NCBI RefSeq assembly: GCF_003479405.1
Contig: NZ_QUHB01000002.1
Span: forward strand, 310,001-374,000
Source: Eubacterium sp. AF16-48
Lineage (GTDB): Bacteria > Bacillota > Clostridia > Lachnospirales > Lachnospiraceae
DNA: 64,000 nucleotides
Reading direction: 5' to 3'
Within the stretch, counting starts at the first letter, position 1; each line of letters opens with the position of its first letter. The notes beneath the pieces are model-generated. The model was not told where the DNA came from. It worked only from the letters and a program-made list of their open reading frames with translations, and ran no database searches. Both the position numbers and the translations under genes were made by a program. Below, in pieces: positions 26,774 through 35,652 of the stretch.

Positions 26774-26794
26774 GTGCATAGGTAAGTTATGCAC
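26774..26794 (+). promoter_or_regulatory. Candidate operator or leader hairpin of carAB
   Basis: GTGCATA (26774-26780) and TATGCAC (26788-26794) form a perfect 7-bp dyad with a 7-base spacer, starting about five bases after the predicted start of transcription. An arginine or pyrimidine repressor site is possible; a 5' hairpin on the mRNA is the alternative. It does not look like a PyrR attenuator. Confidence 0.45.
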
Positions 26795-26845
26795 ATTACA
26801 AAAGAATATATATCTTAAATTAAACTTACGAAAGGAAATACATTT

Positions 26846-27925
26846 ATGAACGCTTTTCTAATCTTAGAAGACGGTACAGTCTTTAAAGGAACATCTATTG
26901 GATCTACAAAAGAAATTATTTCAGAAATAGTATTTAATACCTCAATGTGGGGATATTTAGAAGTGCTTACTGATCCCAGCTATGCAGGACAGGCAGTATG
27001 CATGACATATCCGCTTATTGGTAATTACGGTATTTGCCATGAAGATATGGAATCACTTAAACCATGGCCTGATGGTTACATAGTACATGAATTAAGCCGT
27101 ATGCCAAGTAACTTCAGAAGTGATGATACCATCCAGCACTTTTTGGAGGAACATGATATTCCGGGAATCGCCGGTATTGATACAAGAGCCCTTACAAAGA
27201 TTCTTCGTGAAAAGGGTACAATGAACGGTATGATTACCACTAATGAAAATTATAATTTAGACGAGGTATTACCTAAGATAAAAGAATATACAGTTACAGG
27301 AGTTGTTAAGAAAGTATCCTGTACAGAGAAAAAAGTTTTAAAGGGTGATGGATTTAACGTAGCTTTACTTGATATTGGAGCTAAAAATAATATTGCAAAG
27401 TCCCTTAATAAGAGAGGATGCAATGTTACAATTTATCCATGTGATACACCAGCAGAAGAAATTATTGCAGCTAATCCGGACGGAATTATGTTATCAAACG
27501 GACCGGGAGATCCAAAAGAATGCGTTTATCAAATTGAACAGATTAGAAAGTTATATGATACAGATATACCAATATTTGCCATATGCTTAGGTCATCAGCT
27601 GATGGCTTTAGCTACAGGGGCAGATACAAAGAAAATGAAATATGGACACAGAGGAGGAAACCATCCTGTGAAGGATATAGATTCAGGAAGAGTTTATATT
27701 TCATCCCAGAATCACGGATATATGGTAGATGGAGATACTATTAATCCGGATGTGGCAAAGGTTGCCTTTGTAAATGTAAATGATAAGACAGTAGAAGGTT
27801 TAAGATATATTAATAAGAATATTTTTACGGTTCAGTTCCATCCGGAAGCATGTCCGGGACCACAGGATTCGGATACACTTTTTGATGAATTTATCAATAT
27901 GATGGAGGTGAGAAAAAATGCCTAG
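26846..27925 (+). CDS. carA: Carbamoyl-phosphate synthase, small (glutaminase) subunit
   Basis: Hydrolyses glutamine and channels ammonia to CarB for carbamoyl phosphate, the precursor of arginine and pyrimidines. The 359-aa protein has the CPSase small-chain N-terminal domain (F-N-T-S-M-W-G-Y, Y-P-L-I-G-N-Y-G) and a class I glutaminase domain with nucleophile C247 in A-I-C-L-G-H-Q and the His/Glu of Q-F-H-P-E-A. AAAGGAAA precedes the ATG. It overlaps carB by eight bases. Confidence 0.97.
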   Translation: MNAFLILEDGTVFKGTSIGSTKEIISEIVFNTSMWGYLEVLTDPSYAGQAVCMTYPLIGNYGICHEDMESLKPWPDGYIVHELSRMPSNFRSDDTIQHFLEEHDIPGIAGIDTRALTKILREKGTMNGMITTNENYNLDEVLPKIKEYTVTGVVKKVSCTEKKVLKGDGFNVALLDIGAKNNIAKSLNKRGCNVTIYPCDTPAEEIIAANPDGIMLSNGPGDPKECVYQIEQIRKLYDTDIPIFAICLGHQLMALATGADTKKMKYGHRGGNHPVKDIDSGRVYISSQNHGYMVDGDTINPDVAKVAFVNVNDKTVEGLRYINKNIFTVQFHPEACPGPQDSDTLFDEFINMMEVRKNA

Positions 27926-30900
27926 AGATACCAGAATAAAGAAAGTATTAGTTATTGGCTCAGGTCCTATTGTTATAGGTCAGGCAGCAGAATTTGATTA
28001 CGCCGGAACACAGGCATGCCGTTCTTTAAAAGAAGAAGGCATTGAAGTAGTATTACTTAACTCAAACCCTGCTACAATTATGACAGATAAGGATATTGCA
28101 GATGAGGTCTATATTGAACCTCTTACAGTGCCGGTACTTAAGAAAGTTATAGAAAAAGAAAAACCTGACAGTATTCTTCCAACCCTTGGTGGACAGGCAG
28201 GACTTAACCTTGCCATGGAAATTGCTGAAACGGGATTTTTAGAGGAACATAACTGCAGACTTATAGGTACAACATCACAGACTATTAAGAAAGCAGAAGA
28301 CCGTCTTGAATTTAAGGAAACAATGGAGAAAATCGGCGAGCCATGTGCTCCGTCTTTAGTTGTTGAAAATGTGGAAGACGGTATAGAATTTACCAACAAG
28401 ATTGGATATCCGGTAGTTCTTCGTCCGGCATATACCCTTGGTGGCAGTGGCGGTGGTATCGCTCACAATCAGTTTGAATTAGTTGAGATTCTTGAAAACG
28501 GATTAAGACTTAGCCGTGTAGGTCAGGTTTTAGTAGAAAGATGTATTGCAGGATGGAAGGAAGTAGAGTACGAAGTTATGCGTGACTCTGCAGGAAACTG
28601 CATTACAGTATGTAACATGGAAAATATTGACCCTGTTGGTGTACATACAGGTGACAGTATAGTTGTTGCACCGTCTCAGACATTAGGAGATAAAGAGCAT
28701 CAGATGCTTAGAACATCAGCTCTTAACATTATAAATGAATTAAACATTACAGGTGGATGTAACGTTCAGTATGCACTTCATCCTGAAAGCTTTGAGTATT
28801 GCGTAATTGAGGTAAACCCTAGAGTTAGCCGTTCATCAGCATTAGCATCAAAGGCTACAGGTTATCCTATTGCCAAGGTTGCTGCAAAGATTGCTTTAGG
28901 TTACACTCTTGACGAAATTAAGAATGCAATTACTCAGAAAACATATGCAAGTTTTGAGCCTACACTGGATTACTGTGTAGTAAAAATCCCAAGACTTCCA
29001 TTTGATAAGTTTATTACAGCCAGCAGAAAGCTTACTACCCAGATGAAGGCTACCGGTGAGGTTATGAGTATCTGCAACAACTTTGAAGGTGCTTTAATGA
29101 AGGCTATACGTTCACTTGAGCAGCATGTTGAATGTCTTCTTGATTATGATTTCTCAAAATTAAGTGATTCAGAATTAGAAGATATGCTTCACAAAGTTGA
29201 TGACAGACGTATCTGGGTTATTGCAGAGGCATTAAGACGTGGTGTAAGTTACGACCACATTCATGAAGTTACCATGATAGACAAGTGGTTTATAGACAAA
29301 CTTGCCATTATTGTGGAAATGGAAAATGCGTTAAAGAACGGGCCTCTTACACCGGAACTGTTAAAGGAAGCAAAGAGAATTGAATTCCCTGATACTGTAA
29401 TTAGCAGACTTACAGGAAAAAGCGAAGAAGAAATTAAAAACATGCGTTACGATAACAATATTGTGGCTGCATATAAGATAGTTGATACATGTGCTGCTGA
29501 ATTTAAGGCAGCAACTCCATACTATTATTCAGTATATGGAGGGGAAAATGAATCAGTTGAAACAAACCCGCCAAAGAAGGTATTGGTTTTAGGTTCAGGT
29601 CCTATCCGTATCGGTCAGGGTATAGAATTTGACTTCTGTTCTGTACATTGTACATGGGCATTTAAAGAAGAAGGATTTGAAACAATTATAGTAAATAATA
29701 ACCCTGAAACAGTTTCAACTGACTTTGATATAGCTGATAAGCTTTACTTTGAACCACTTACGCCGGAAGATGTTGAAAACATTGTAAACATTGAAAAACC
29801 GGATGGAGCGGTAGTTCAGTTTGGTGGACAGACAGCTATTAAGCTGACAGAATCTCTTATGAAGATGGGGGTTCCTATTCTTGGTACAAAGGCTGAGGAT
29901 GTTGATGCCGCTGAAGATAGAGAGTTGTTTGACGAAATTCTTGAACAGTGCAAGATTCCAAGACCTACAGGGGGAACTGTATTTACTGCGGAAGAAGCTA
30001 AGAATGTAGCTAACAGACTGGGATATCCCGTACTTGTAAGACCTTCGTATGTTCTTGGAGGACAGGGAATGCAAATAGCAACCTGCGACCAGGAAGTTGA
30101 GGAATTTATGGAAATTATCAACAGAATAGCTCAGGATCATCCTATTTTGGTAGATAAGTATCTTCAGGGTACTGAGGTGGAAGTTGATGCAATTTGTGAT
30201 GGAGAAGATATATTAATTCCAGGTGTAATGGAACATATTGAAAGAGCCGGAGTTCATTCAGGTGACAGTATTTCAGTATATCCTGCATATTCATTGTCAC
30301 AAAAGATTATAGATACAATTGAAGACTATACAAGAAAACTTGCCATGTCACTTCATGTAAAGGGAATGATAAACATTCAGTTTATTGTATGTGACGGAAA
30401 GGTTTATGTAATTGAGGTTAATCCTCGTTCATCAAGAACAGTGCCGTACATTAGCAAAGTAACAGGTATTCCAATTGTAAAACTTGCTACAAAATGTATT
30501 ATCGGTCACAAGATAAAAGAATTAGGATACAAGCCGGGATTACAGCCTAAGGCAGATTATTATGCAATAAAGATGCCGGTATTCTCATTTGAAAAAATAC
30601 GAGGAGCAGAAACAAGTCTTGGACCTGAAATGAAGTCAACAGGTGAATGTCTTGGTATTGCAAAGACCTTTAATGAGGCACTGTATAAGGCATTCCTTGG
30701 AGCAGGTGTTGTACTTCCAAAGCATAAGAAAATAATTATTTCAGTTAAGGATGCAGACAAGCAGGAAGTTGTTCCACTTGCCCAGCGTTTTGAAAAATTA
30801 GGATATGAAGTATATGCTACAAGAACTACAGCAGAGGTTCTTCGTGAAAACGGAGTAAATGCAATAAAGGTTAATAAGATACATCAGGAAGCACCAACAG

Positions 30901-31115
30901 TAATGGATTTGCTTCTTGAACATAAGATTGATATTGTAATTGATACACCTACTCAGGGAAGAGATAAGAGCCGTGACGGTTTCCTTATTAGAAGAACATC
31001 TATAGAAACCGGTGTAAACTGTTTTACAAGCTTAGATACGGTGGATGCTTTACTTACAAGCTTAGAAAGCGATGCAAAGGAAAATCTTACATTAGTAGAT
31101 ATAGCTACATTGTAA
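27918..31115 (+). CDS. carB: Carbamoyl-phosphate synthase, large subunit
   Basis: Synthesises carbamoyl phosphate from bicarbonate, ammonia and two ATP. The 1,065-aa protein has two ATP-grasp halves (each with a V-L-V-I/L-G-S-G-P-I-x-I-G-Q beginning), an oligomerisation region between them, and a C-terminal MGS-type allosteric domain from about residue 930. Length is normal. It starts inside carA with a GGAGGTGAG ribosome site, so the subunits are made in step. Confidence 0.98.
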   Translation: MPRDTRIKKVLVIGSGPIVIGQAAEFDYAGTQACRSLKEEGIEVVLLNSNPATIMTDKDIADEVYIEPLTVPVLKKVIEKEKPDSILPTLGGQAGLNLAMEIAETGFLEEHNCRLIGTTSQTIKKAEDRLEFKETMEKIGEPCAPSLVVENVEDGIEFTNKIGYPVVLRPAYTLGGSGGGIAHNQFELVEILENGLRLSRVGQVLVERCIAGWKEVEYEVMRDSAGNCITVCNMENIDPVGVHTGDSIVVAPSQTLGDKEHQMLRTSALNIINELNITGGCNVQYALHPESFEYCVIEVNPRVSRSSALASKATGYPIAKVAAKIALGYTLDEIKNAITQKTYASFEPTLDYCVVKIPRLPFDKFITASRKLTTQMKATGEVMSICNNFEGALMKAIRSLEQHVECLLDYDFSKLSDSELEDMLHKVDDRRIWVIAEALRRGVSYDHIHEVTMIDKWFIDKLAIIVEMENALKNGPLTPELLKEAKRIEFPDTVISRLTGKSEEEIKNMRYDNNIVAAYKIVDTCAAEFKAATPYYYSVYGGENESVETNPPKKVLVLGSGPIRIGQGIEFDFCSVHCTWAFKEEGFETIIVNNNPETVSTDFDIADKLYFEPLTPEDVENIVNIEKPDGAVVQFGGQTAIKLTESLMKMGVPILGTKAEDVDAAEDRELFDEILEQCKIPRPTGGTVFTAEEAKNVANRLGYPVLVRPSYVLGGQGMQIATCDQEVEEFMEIINRIAQDHPILVDKYLQGTEVEVDAICDGEDILIPGVMEHIERAGVHSGDSISVYPAYSLSQKIIDTIEDYTRKLAMSLHVKGMINIQFIVCDGKVYVIEVNPRSSRTVPYISKVTGIPIVKLATKCIIGHKIKELGYKPGLQPKADYYAIKMPVFSFEKIRGAETSLGPEMKSTGECLGIAKTFNEALYKAFLGAGVVLPKHKKIIISVKDADKQEVVPLAQRFEKLGYEVYATRTTAEVLRENGVNAIKVNKIHQEAPTVMDLLLEHKIDIVIDTPTQGRDKSRDGFLIRRTSIETGVNCFTSLDTVDALLTSLESDAKENLTLVDIATL

Positions 31116-31129
31116 TTAAAATGGCATAG

Positions 31130-31161
31130 AAAAATGACTGTCTCACACGGCAGTCATTTTT
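31130..31161 (+). terminator. Intrinsic terminator of carAB
   Basis: AAAAATGACTG (31130-31140) pairs perfectly with CAGTCATTTTT (31151-31161); the right arm supplies the T-run. Confidence 0.9.
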
Positions 31162-31195
31162 ACTGTGGTTTTGTATACAGGTAATAACATTATAC

Positions 31196-31263
31196 TTGCA
31201 TAATAATAGAAAATAACTTATGCTAGTAGTATATGTGGTAAATTGAAAAGGGTTTATACCACA
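31196..31263 (+). promoter_or_regulatory. Promoter and 5' dyad of the UDP-sugar pyrophosphorylase gene
   Basis: TTGCAT (31196-31201), 17 bases, TATGCT (31219-31224). Just after the predicted start, TGTGGTA (31234-31240) and TACCACA (31257-31263) form a 7-bp dyad with a 16-base loop. It could be a repressor site or an mRNA 5' hairpin. Confidence 0.45.
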
Positions 31264-31301
31264 ATATAATTTGCATTTTAGCAGATAACAGGAGGAAGAT
31301 A

Positions 31302-32528
31302 ATGGATTATAATAAGGCTAAAGAGTTACTTGAAAAATATGGACAGGAACAGTTATTAAGGTACTATGATGAATTAAATGATGACCGGAAGGCATCACTT
31401 TTAAAGCAGATTGAAGGAATTGATTTTAGTCTTCTTGATTTAATTAAAGAAAATTCAGAGGCAAAGAAGGGTGTTATTACACCTCTTGATTCAGCAGTAA
31501 CCATTGAAGATATAGAAAAGAATAAAGAAAAATATACCAACATCGGTATTTCAGCTATTAAAGAAGGAAAGGTAGGAGCACTTCTTTTAGCAGGTGGTAT
31601 GGGTACAAGACTTGGTTCAGACAAGCCAAAGGGAATGTACAATATAGGACTTACTAAGGATGTTTACATTTTTGAAATGTTAATTAATAACCTTATGGAT
31701 GTTGTAAACCAGTCAGGCACATGGGTTCCTCTCTACATTATGACCAGTGAGAAGAACAATGATGACACAATTAAATTCTTTGAAGAAAAGAATTATTTTG
31801 GTTACAACAAGGATTATGTTGATTTCTTTGTTCAGGAAATGGCACCGGCAGCATCCTTTGAAGGAAAGATTTACTTAGAGGATAAGGATAGAGTGTCTAC
31901 ATCACCAAACGGCAACGGCGGATGGTTTATTTCATTTGTAAATGCAGGACTTGCAAAGAAGGCTAAAGAAGCAGGTGTTGAATACATTAACGTATTTGCT
32001 GTTGACAATGTATGTCAGAGAATGGCTGATCCATGCTTTGTAGGTGCAATGATTGACGGTGGATACCGCTCAGCTTCAAAGGTTGTATCAAAGGCTACAC
32101 CGGAAGAAAAAGTAGGTGTTTTATGCTTAGAAGACGGAAAGCCATCTATTGTAGAATACTATGAACTTACAGAAGAAATGAGATACCAGAAGAAAGAGGA
32201 TGGAGATTTAGCATATAAGTATGGTGTTATTTTAAACTATCTCTTTAACATGGAAGATTTGGAAAAGAACCTTAACAGCAATTTAGTAGTTCATGTTGTA
32301 AAGAAGAAGGTTCCATATATAAATGAAGCAGGCGAAAAGATTAAGCCGGAAACAGAAAACGGATATAAATTTGAAACATTGGTTCTTGATATGGTTCATA
32401 TGATGGATAACTGTTTAGCCTATGAAGTAGTAAGAGAAAAAGAATTTGCACCAATTAAGAACAAGACAGGAGTGGATTCAGTAGATTCTGCAAGAGAACT
32501 TTTGAAATTAAATGGAGTAGAATTATAA
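31302..32528 (+). CDS. UDP-sugar pyrophosphorylase, UDPGP type 1 (UAP-like)
   Basis: Uridylyltransferase forming a UDP-sugar from UTP and a sugar 1-phosphate. The 408-aa protein has the nucleotide motif L-A-G-G-M-G-T-R-L-G followed by K-P-K-G-M-Y, then S-P-N-G-N-G-G-W-F and V-D-N-V...A-D-P, the pattern of eukaryotic-type UDP-N-acetylglucosamine and UDP-glucose pyrophosphorylases rather than GalU or GlmU. AGGAGG precedes the ATG. UDP-GlcNAc or UDP-Glc for envelope sugars is the likely product; the exact substrate is open. Confidence 0.88.
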   Translation: MDYNKAKELLEKYGQEQLLRYYDELNDDRKASLLKQIEGIDFSLLDLIKENSEAKKGVITPLDSAVTIEDIEKNKEKYTNIGISAIKEGKVGALLLAGGMGTRLGSDKPKGMYNIGLTKDVYIFEMLINNLMDVVNQSGTWVPLYIMTSEKNNDDTIKFFEEKNYFGYNKDYVDFFVQEMAPAASFEGKIYLEDKDRVSTSPNGNGGWFISFVNAGLAKKAKEAGVEYINVFAVDNVCQRMADPCFVGAMIDGGYRSASKVVSKATPEEKVGVLCLEDGKPSIVEYYELTEEMRYQKKEDGDLAYKYGVILNYLFNMEDLEKNLNSNLVVHVVKKKVPYINEAGEKIKPETENGYKFETLVLDMVHMMDNCLAYEVVREKEFAPIKNKTGVDSVDSARELLKLNGVEL

Positions 32529-32559
32529 TTTCACCGGAAAAGTTATTGTCCCGGTGAAA
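32529..32559 (+). terminator. Hairpin after the UDPGP gene
   Basis: TTTCACCGG (32529-32537) and CCGGTGAAA (32551-32559) pair perfectly across 13 bases. There is no following T-run, so it may be a weak terminator, an mRNA end stabiliser or leader structure for argS. Confidence 0.4.
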
Positions 32560-32603
32560 AATGTTAATATGTTTACCAGAATTAGAAGACGGAGTTAATA
32601 ACC

Positions 32604-34367
32604 ATGAAAAAAATACTTGAACTTATTACGGAAGAAATTAAAAAGGCATTTGAAGAATGTCAGTACGACAAAAAGTTAGGAAAAGTTGTTGTATCAAACA
32701 GACCTGACTTATGTCAGTACCAGTGTAATGGTGCTATGGCAGGTGCTAAGTTATACCATAAGGCACCTATTATGATAGCCAATGATGTTGTGGAAAAAAT
32801 TAAGGAAAGCAAAATGTTCTCTTTAGTGGAAGCAGTTAATCCCGGTTTCATTAATATGAACTTAAATAATGAATTTGTTGCGCAGTACCTTAATGAAATG
32901 AAAAATGCACAGAAATTAGGCTGTGAAAATGAAAAGGAACAGACTATTGTTGTGGACTACGGTGGAGCTAATGTGGCAAAACCTCTTCATATAGGACATC
33001 TTCGTTCAGCAGTAATTGGTGAAAGTGTAAAAAGAATAACCAGATATATGGGAAATAAGGTTATAGGTGATGTTCATTTAGGAGACTGGGGTCTTCAAAT
33101 GGGGCTTATAATTACAGAGCTTAAATGCAGAAAGCCGGATCTAGTATATTTTGATGAAAATTATACAGGGGAATATCCAAAAGAAGCACCTTTTGACATA
33201 ACAGAGCTGGAGGAAATTTATCCTTGTGCCAGCAAAAAATCAAAGGAAGATGAAGCTTTTAAGGAAGAAGCTCATGAAGCTACTTTAAAGCTCCAGACAG
33301 GTTACGCACCGTACACAGCTATCTGGAAGCATATAATGGAAATTTCAAAGGCAGATTTAAAAAAGAATTATGATAATCTTGATGTGGAATTTGACTTATG
33401 GAAAGGTGAAAGTGATGCCCAGCCGTATATTCCGGGTCTAATTCAGGATTTAATTGACAAAGGTCTTGCATATGAAAGTCAGGGAGCTTTGGTTGTAGAT
33501 ATAGCAGAGGAAGGAGACAGCAAGGAACTTCCACCGTGCATCGTAAGAAAATCAGACGGAGCAGCACTTTATGCTACTTCTGATATTGCAACTTTAGTTC
33601 AAAGGGAACAGGATTTTCATCCTGACAAATATGTTTATTTAGCAGATAAGAGACAGGATTTACACTATACACAGTTCTTCCGCGTTGCAAAGAAGGCAGG
33701 AATTGTAAAGCCTGAAACAGAGCTTATATTTATTGGATTTGGTACTATGAACGGAAAGGACGGAAAGCCGTTTAAAACAAGAGAAGGTGGCGTAATGCGT
33801 CTTGAAAACCTCATAGCCCAGATTAATGATGCAGTTTATAACAAAATCATGGAAAACCGTTCAGTTAGTGAAGAAGAGGCAAAGGAAACTGCAAGAATAG
33901 TAGGACTTGCCGCTCTTAAGTATGGTGATTTGTCTAACCAGGCATCTAAGGATTATATTTTTGATATAGACCGTTTTGCATCCTTTGAAGGAAATACCGG
34001 ACCATATGTTTTGTATACAATTGTCCGTATTAAGTCTATTATTGAAAAGTATAAGGCTGAAAATGGAAATATAAGTGATTTAACAATTAAGGCTTATGAC
34101 AATCCGGAACAGATTCAGTTAATGCTTGAAATAGCAAAGGCAAACGAAGTTATTGAAAATGCAGCTAAGGAATTGGCGCCTCATAAGATTTGTTCATATG
34201 TTTATGATTTATCTAACGCATTTAACAGATTTTATCATGGAACAAAGATTTTAGCAGAAGAAGATGGTGATAAGAAGGCATCTTATATTGCTCTTATTAC
34301 CCTTACAAAGGAAGTTCTTGAAACATGTATAGATTTACTTGGATTTAAGGCACCGGATAGAATGTAA
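32604..34367 (+). CDS. argS: Arginyl-tRNA synthetase
   Basis: Class I synthetase charging tRNA-Arg, 587 aa. It has the N-terminal Add-1 domain, the HIGH motif as H-I-G-H (129-132) followed by L-R-S-A-V-I-G, and the DALR anticodon domain (Y-D-L-S-N-A-F-N-R-F-Y near the end). As in many ArgRS a canonical K-M-S-K-S is lacking. GACGGAG lies upstream of the ATG. No T-box is visible in front of it. A strong terminator follows. Confidence 0.97.
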   Translation: MKKILELITEEIKKAFEECQYDKKLGKVVVSNRPDLCQYQCNGAMAGAKLYHKAPIMIANDVVEKIKESKMFSLVEAVNPGFINMNLNNEFVAQYLNEMKNAQKLGCENEKEQTIVVDYGGANVAKPLHIGHLRSAVIGESVKRITRYMGNKVIGDVHLGDWGLQMGLIITELKCRKPDLVYFDENYTGEYPKEAPFDITELEEIYPCASKKSKEDEAFKEEAHEATLKLQTGYAPYTAIWKHIMEISKADLKKNYDNLDVEFDLWKGESDAQPYIPGLIQDLIDKGLAYESQGALVVDIAEEGDSKELPPCIVRKSDGAALYATSDIATLVQREQDFHPDKYVYLADKRQDLHYTQFFRVAKKAGIVKPETELIFIGFGTMNGKDGKPFKTREGGVMRLENLIAQINDAVYNKIMENRSVSEEEAKETARIVGLAALKYGDLSNQASKDYIFDIDRFASFEGNTGPYVLYTIVRIKSIIEKYKAENGNISDLTIKAYDNPEQIQLMLEIAKANEVIENAAKELAPHKICSYVYDLSNAFNRFYHGTKILAEEDGDKKASYIALITLTKEVLETCIDLLGFKAPDRM

Positions 34368-34388
34368 ATATTAATTTGTAATAAAAAT

Positions 34389-34435
34389 ATCCCAATGGAA
34401 ATTAGTGAAAACACAAAATCCATTGGGATGTTTTT
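34389..34435 (+). terminator. Intrinsic terminator of argS
   Basis: ATCCCAATGGA (34389-34399) pairs perfectly with TCCATTGGGAT (34419-34429), followed by GTTTTT. It lies between argS and a convergent gene. Confidence 0.92.
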
Positions 34436-34446
34436 ATAAGTTTAAA

Positions 34447-34827
34447 CTACTGTGCTGTTGTTTCTTCAGCAGTAGTTTCTTCTACAGTTGTAGATTCTTC
34501 AGCAGTAGCTTTCTCAGATGTAGTTTCTGATGATGCAGTAGTTGTATCAACGGAAGTATCACCTTTGACATTCTTGTCGCCGTTCTGTATTAATTTGCTT
34601 CTAAGGCTTTCTAATTCAGACTGGCTAAGCTCAACGTGAGTTGTAGCAACAGGTGGTGTATACATACCTGTGGCAACTGCTATTGAATAGCCGATATATA
34701 CAACAAAAGCAACACCTACAAGAGTAACAATGGCATAAGATAATATTTTCTTTGCACTGCCTTTCTTTTTGTTATTCTTACGATTGTACTTTTCCTGTTT
34801 GTATCGATCAACTTTTGCCTGACTCAT
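34447..34827 (-). CDS. Small single-span membrane protein with Thr/Glu-rich tail
   Basis: A 126-aa protein. Residues 1-27 are strongly basic (M-S-Q-A-K-V-D-R-Y-K-Q-E-K-Y-N-R-K), one membrane span lies at about 28-53, and the outer part ends in a low-complexity Thr/Glu/Ser tail. I recall similar basic-start, one-span proteins in Lachnospiraceae but no function. The orientation predicts a cytosolic basic end that could touch nucleic acid or membrane lipids. Divergent from the HAD gene. Confidence 0.75.
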   Translation of the reverse strand: MSQAKVDRYKQEKYNRKNNKKKGSAKKILSYAIVTLVGVAFVVYIGYSIAVATGMYTPPVATTHVELSQSELESLRSKLIQNGDKNVKGDTSVDTTTASSETTSEKATAEESTTVEETTAEETTAQ

Positions 34828-34907
34828 TCCTATGTACCTCTCATAATATTTATTATTACTGACACCTATAGTGCCCCATACCTTTTACTAGTATAAAACA
34901 AAAATGG

Positions 34908-34937
34908 TTGTAAAACAAGTGTCATTTGAGATATAAT
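34908..34937 (+). promoter_or_regulatory. Promoter of the HAD-CPBP-glycosyltransferase genes
   Basis: TTGTAA (34908-34913), 18 bases, perfect TATAAT (34932-34937). Confidence 0.65.
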
Positions 34938-34974
34938 GATTGTTACGTGATTAAATTAACAGGATGGATTTATT

Positions 34975-35625
34975 ATGAAAACCTATGATGTGATTATTTT
35001 TGATTTAGACGGAACTCTTAGTGATTCAGGAGAAGGAATTACTAAATCGGCCCAGTATGCATTGTCTAAGTTTGGCATAAATAAGGAACCTGATGATTTG
35101 AAGCATTTTGTAGGACCACCTCTTAAGGAAGAGTTTAAAAATGCTTATAATTTTTCAGATGAGGATGCTGCTAAAGCAGTGGAATATTACAGAGAAAGAT
35201 ATAAACCTATAGGCATATATGAAACTTCGTTATACAAGGATGGAGACATTATGCTTAAAAGATTAAAGGATGCAGGAAAGTATCTGGCCATTGCCACATC
35301 TAAGCCACAGGCTATGGCGGAAGAAGTTTTGAGATATTTAGGAATTTATGATTATTTCGATAAAATTATGGGAGCAGACCTTATAGGACCGAGACAAAGT
35401 AAACAGTCAGTGTTAGAGGCTTTATTTAAAAAAATAGAAAATAAAGACAGGTCTAAATATATAATGATTGGTGATACTAAATTTGATATAATCGGTGCTA
35501 ATTTAATGAAAATTGATTCTTTAGGTGTTTCTTACGGATATGGCAACAAAAAAGAAATGCTTGAGTTAGGAGCACTTAAGGTTTTAGATTCCACGAAAGA
35601 AATAGCAGACTTTCTGCTTAATTAA
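34975..35625 (+). CDS. HAD-superfamily phosphatase (Gph-like)
   Basis: Haloacid-dehalogenase phosphohydrolase, 216 aa. Motif I is D-L-D-G-T-L (D10 nucleophile, D12 acid), motif II is the Thr/Ser of A-T-S-K-P, a conserved Lys follows, and motif IV is G-D-T-K-F-D. The helical cap between motifs I and II fits the phosphoglycolate phosphatase/beta-phosphoglucomutase subgroup. The natural substrate is unknown. First gene of a likely three-gene operon. Confidence 0.9.
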   Translation: MKTYDVIIFDLDGTLSDSGEGITKSAQYALSKFGINKEPDDLKHFVGPPLKEEFKNAYNFSDEDAAKAVEYYRERYKPIGIYETSLYKDGDIMLKRLKDAGKYLAIATSKPQAMAEEVLRYLGIYDYFDKIMGADLIGPRQSKQSVLEALFKKIENKDRSKYIMIGDTKFDIIGANLMKIDSLGVSYGYGNKKEMLELGALKVLDSTKEIADFLLN

Positions 35626-35652
35626 ATTACACAGGTATAGAGAGGAGAACAG

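Noticed and set aside
29715..30140. 141-codon minus-strand frame in carB
   Set aside because: Shadow of the ATP-grasp coding sequence; another overlapping minus-strand frame exists in the same place, and neither has a ribosome site.
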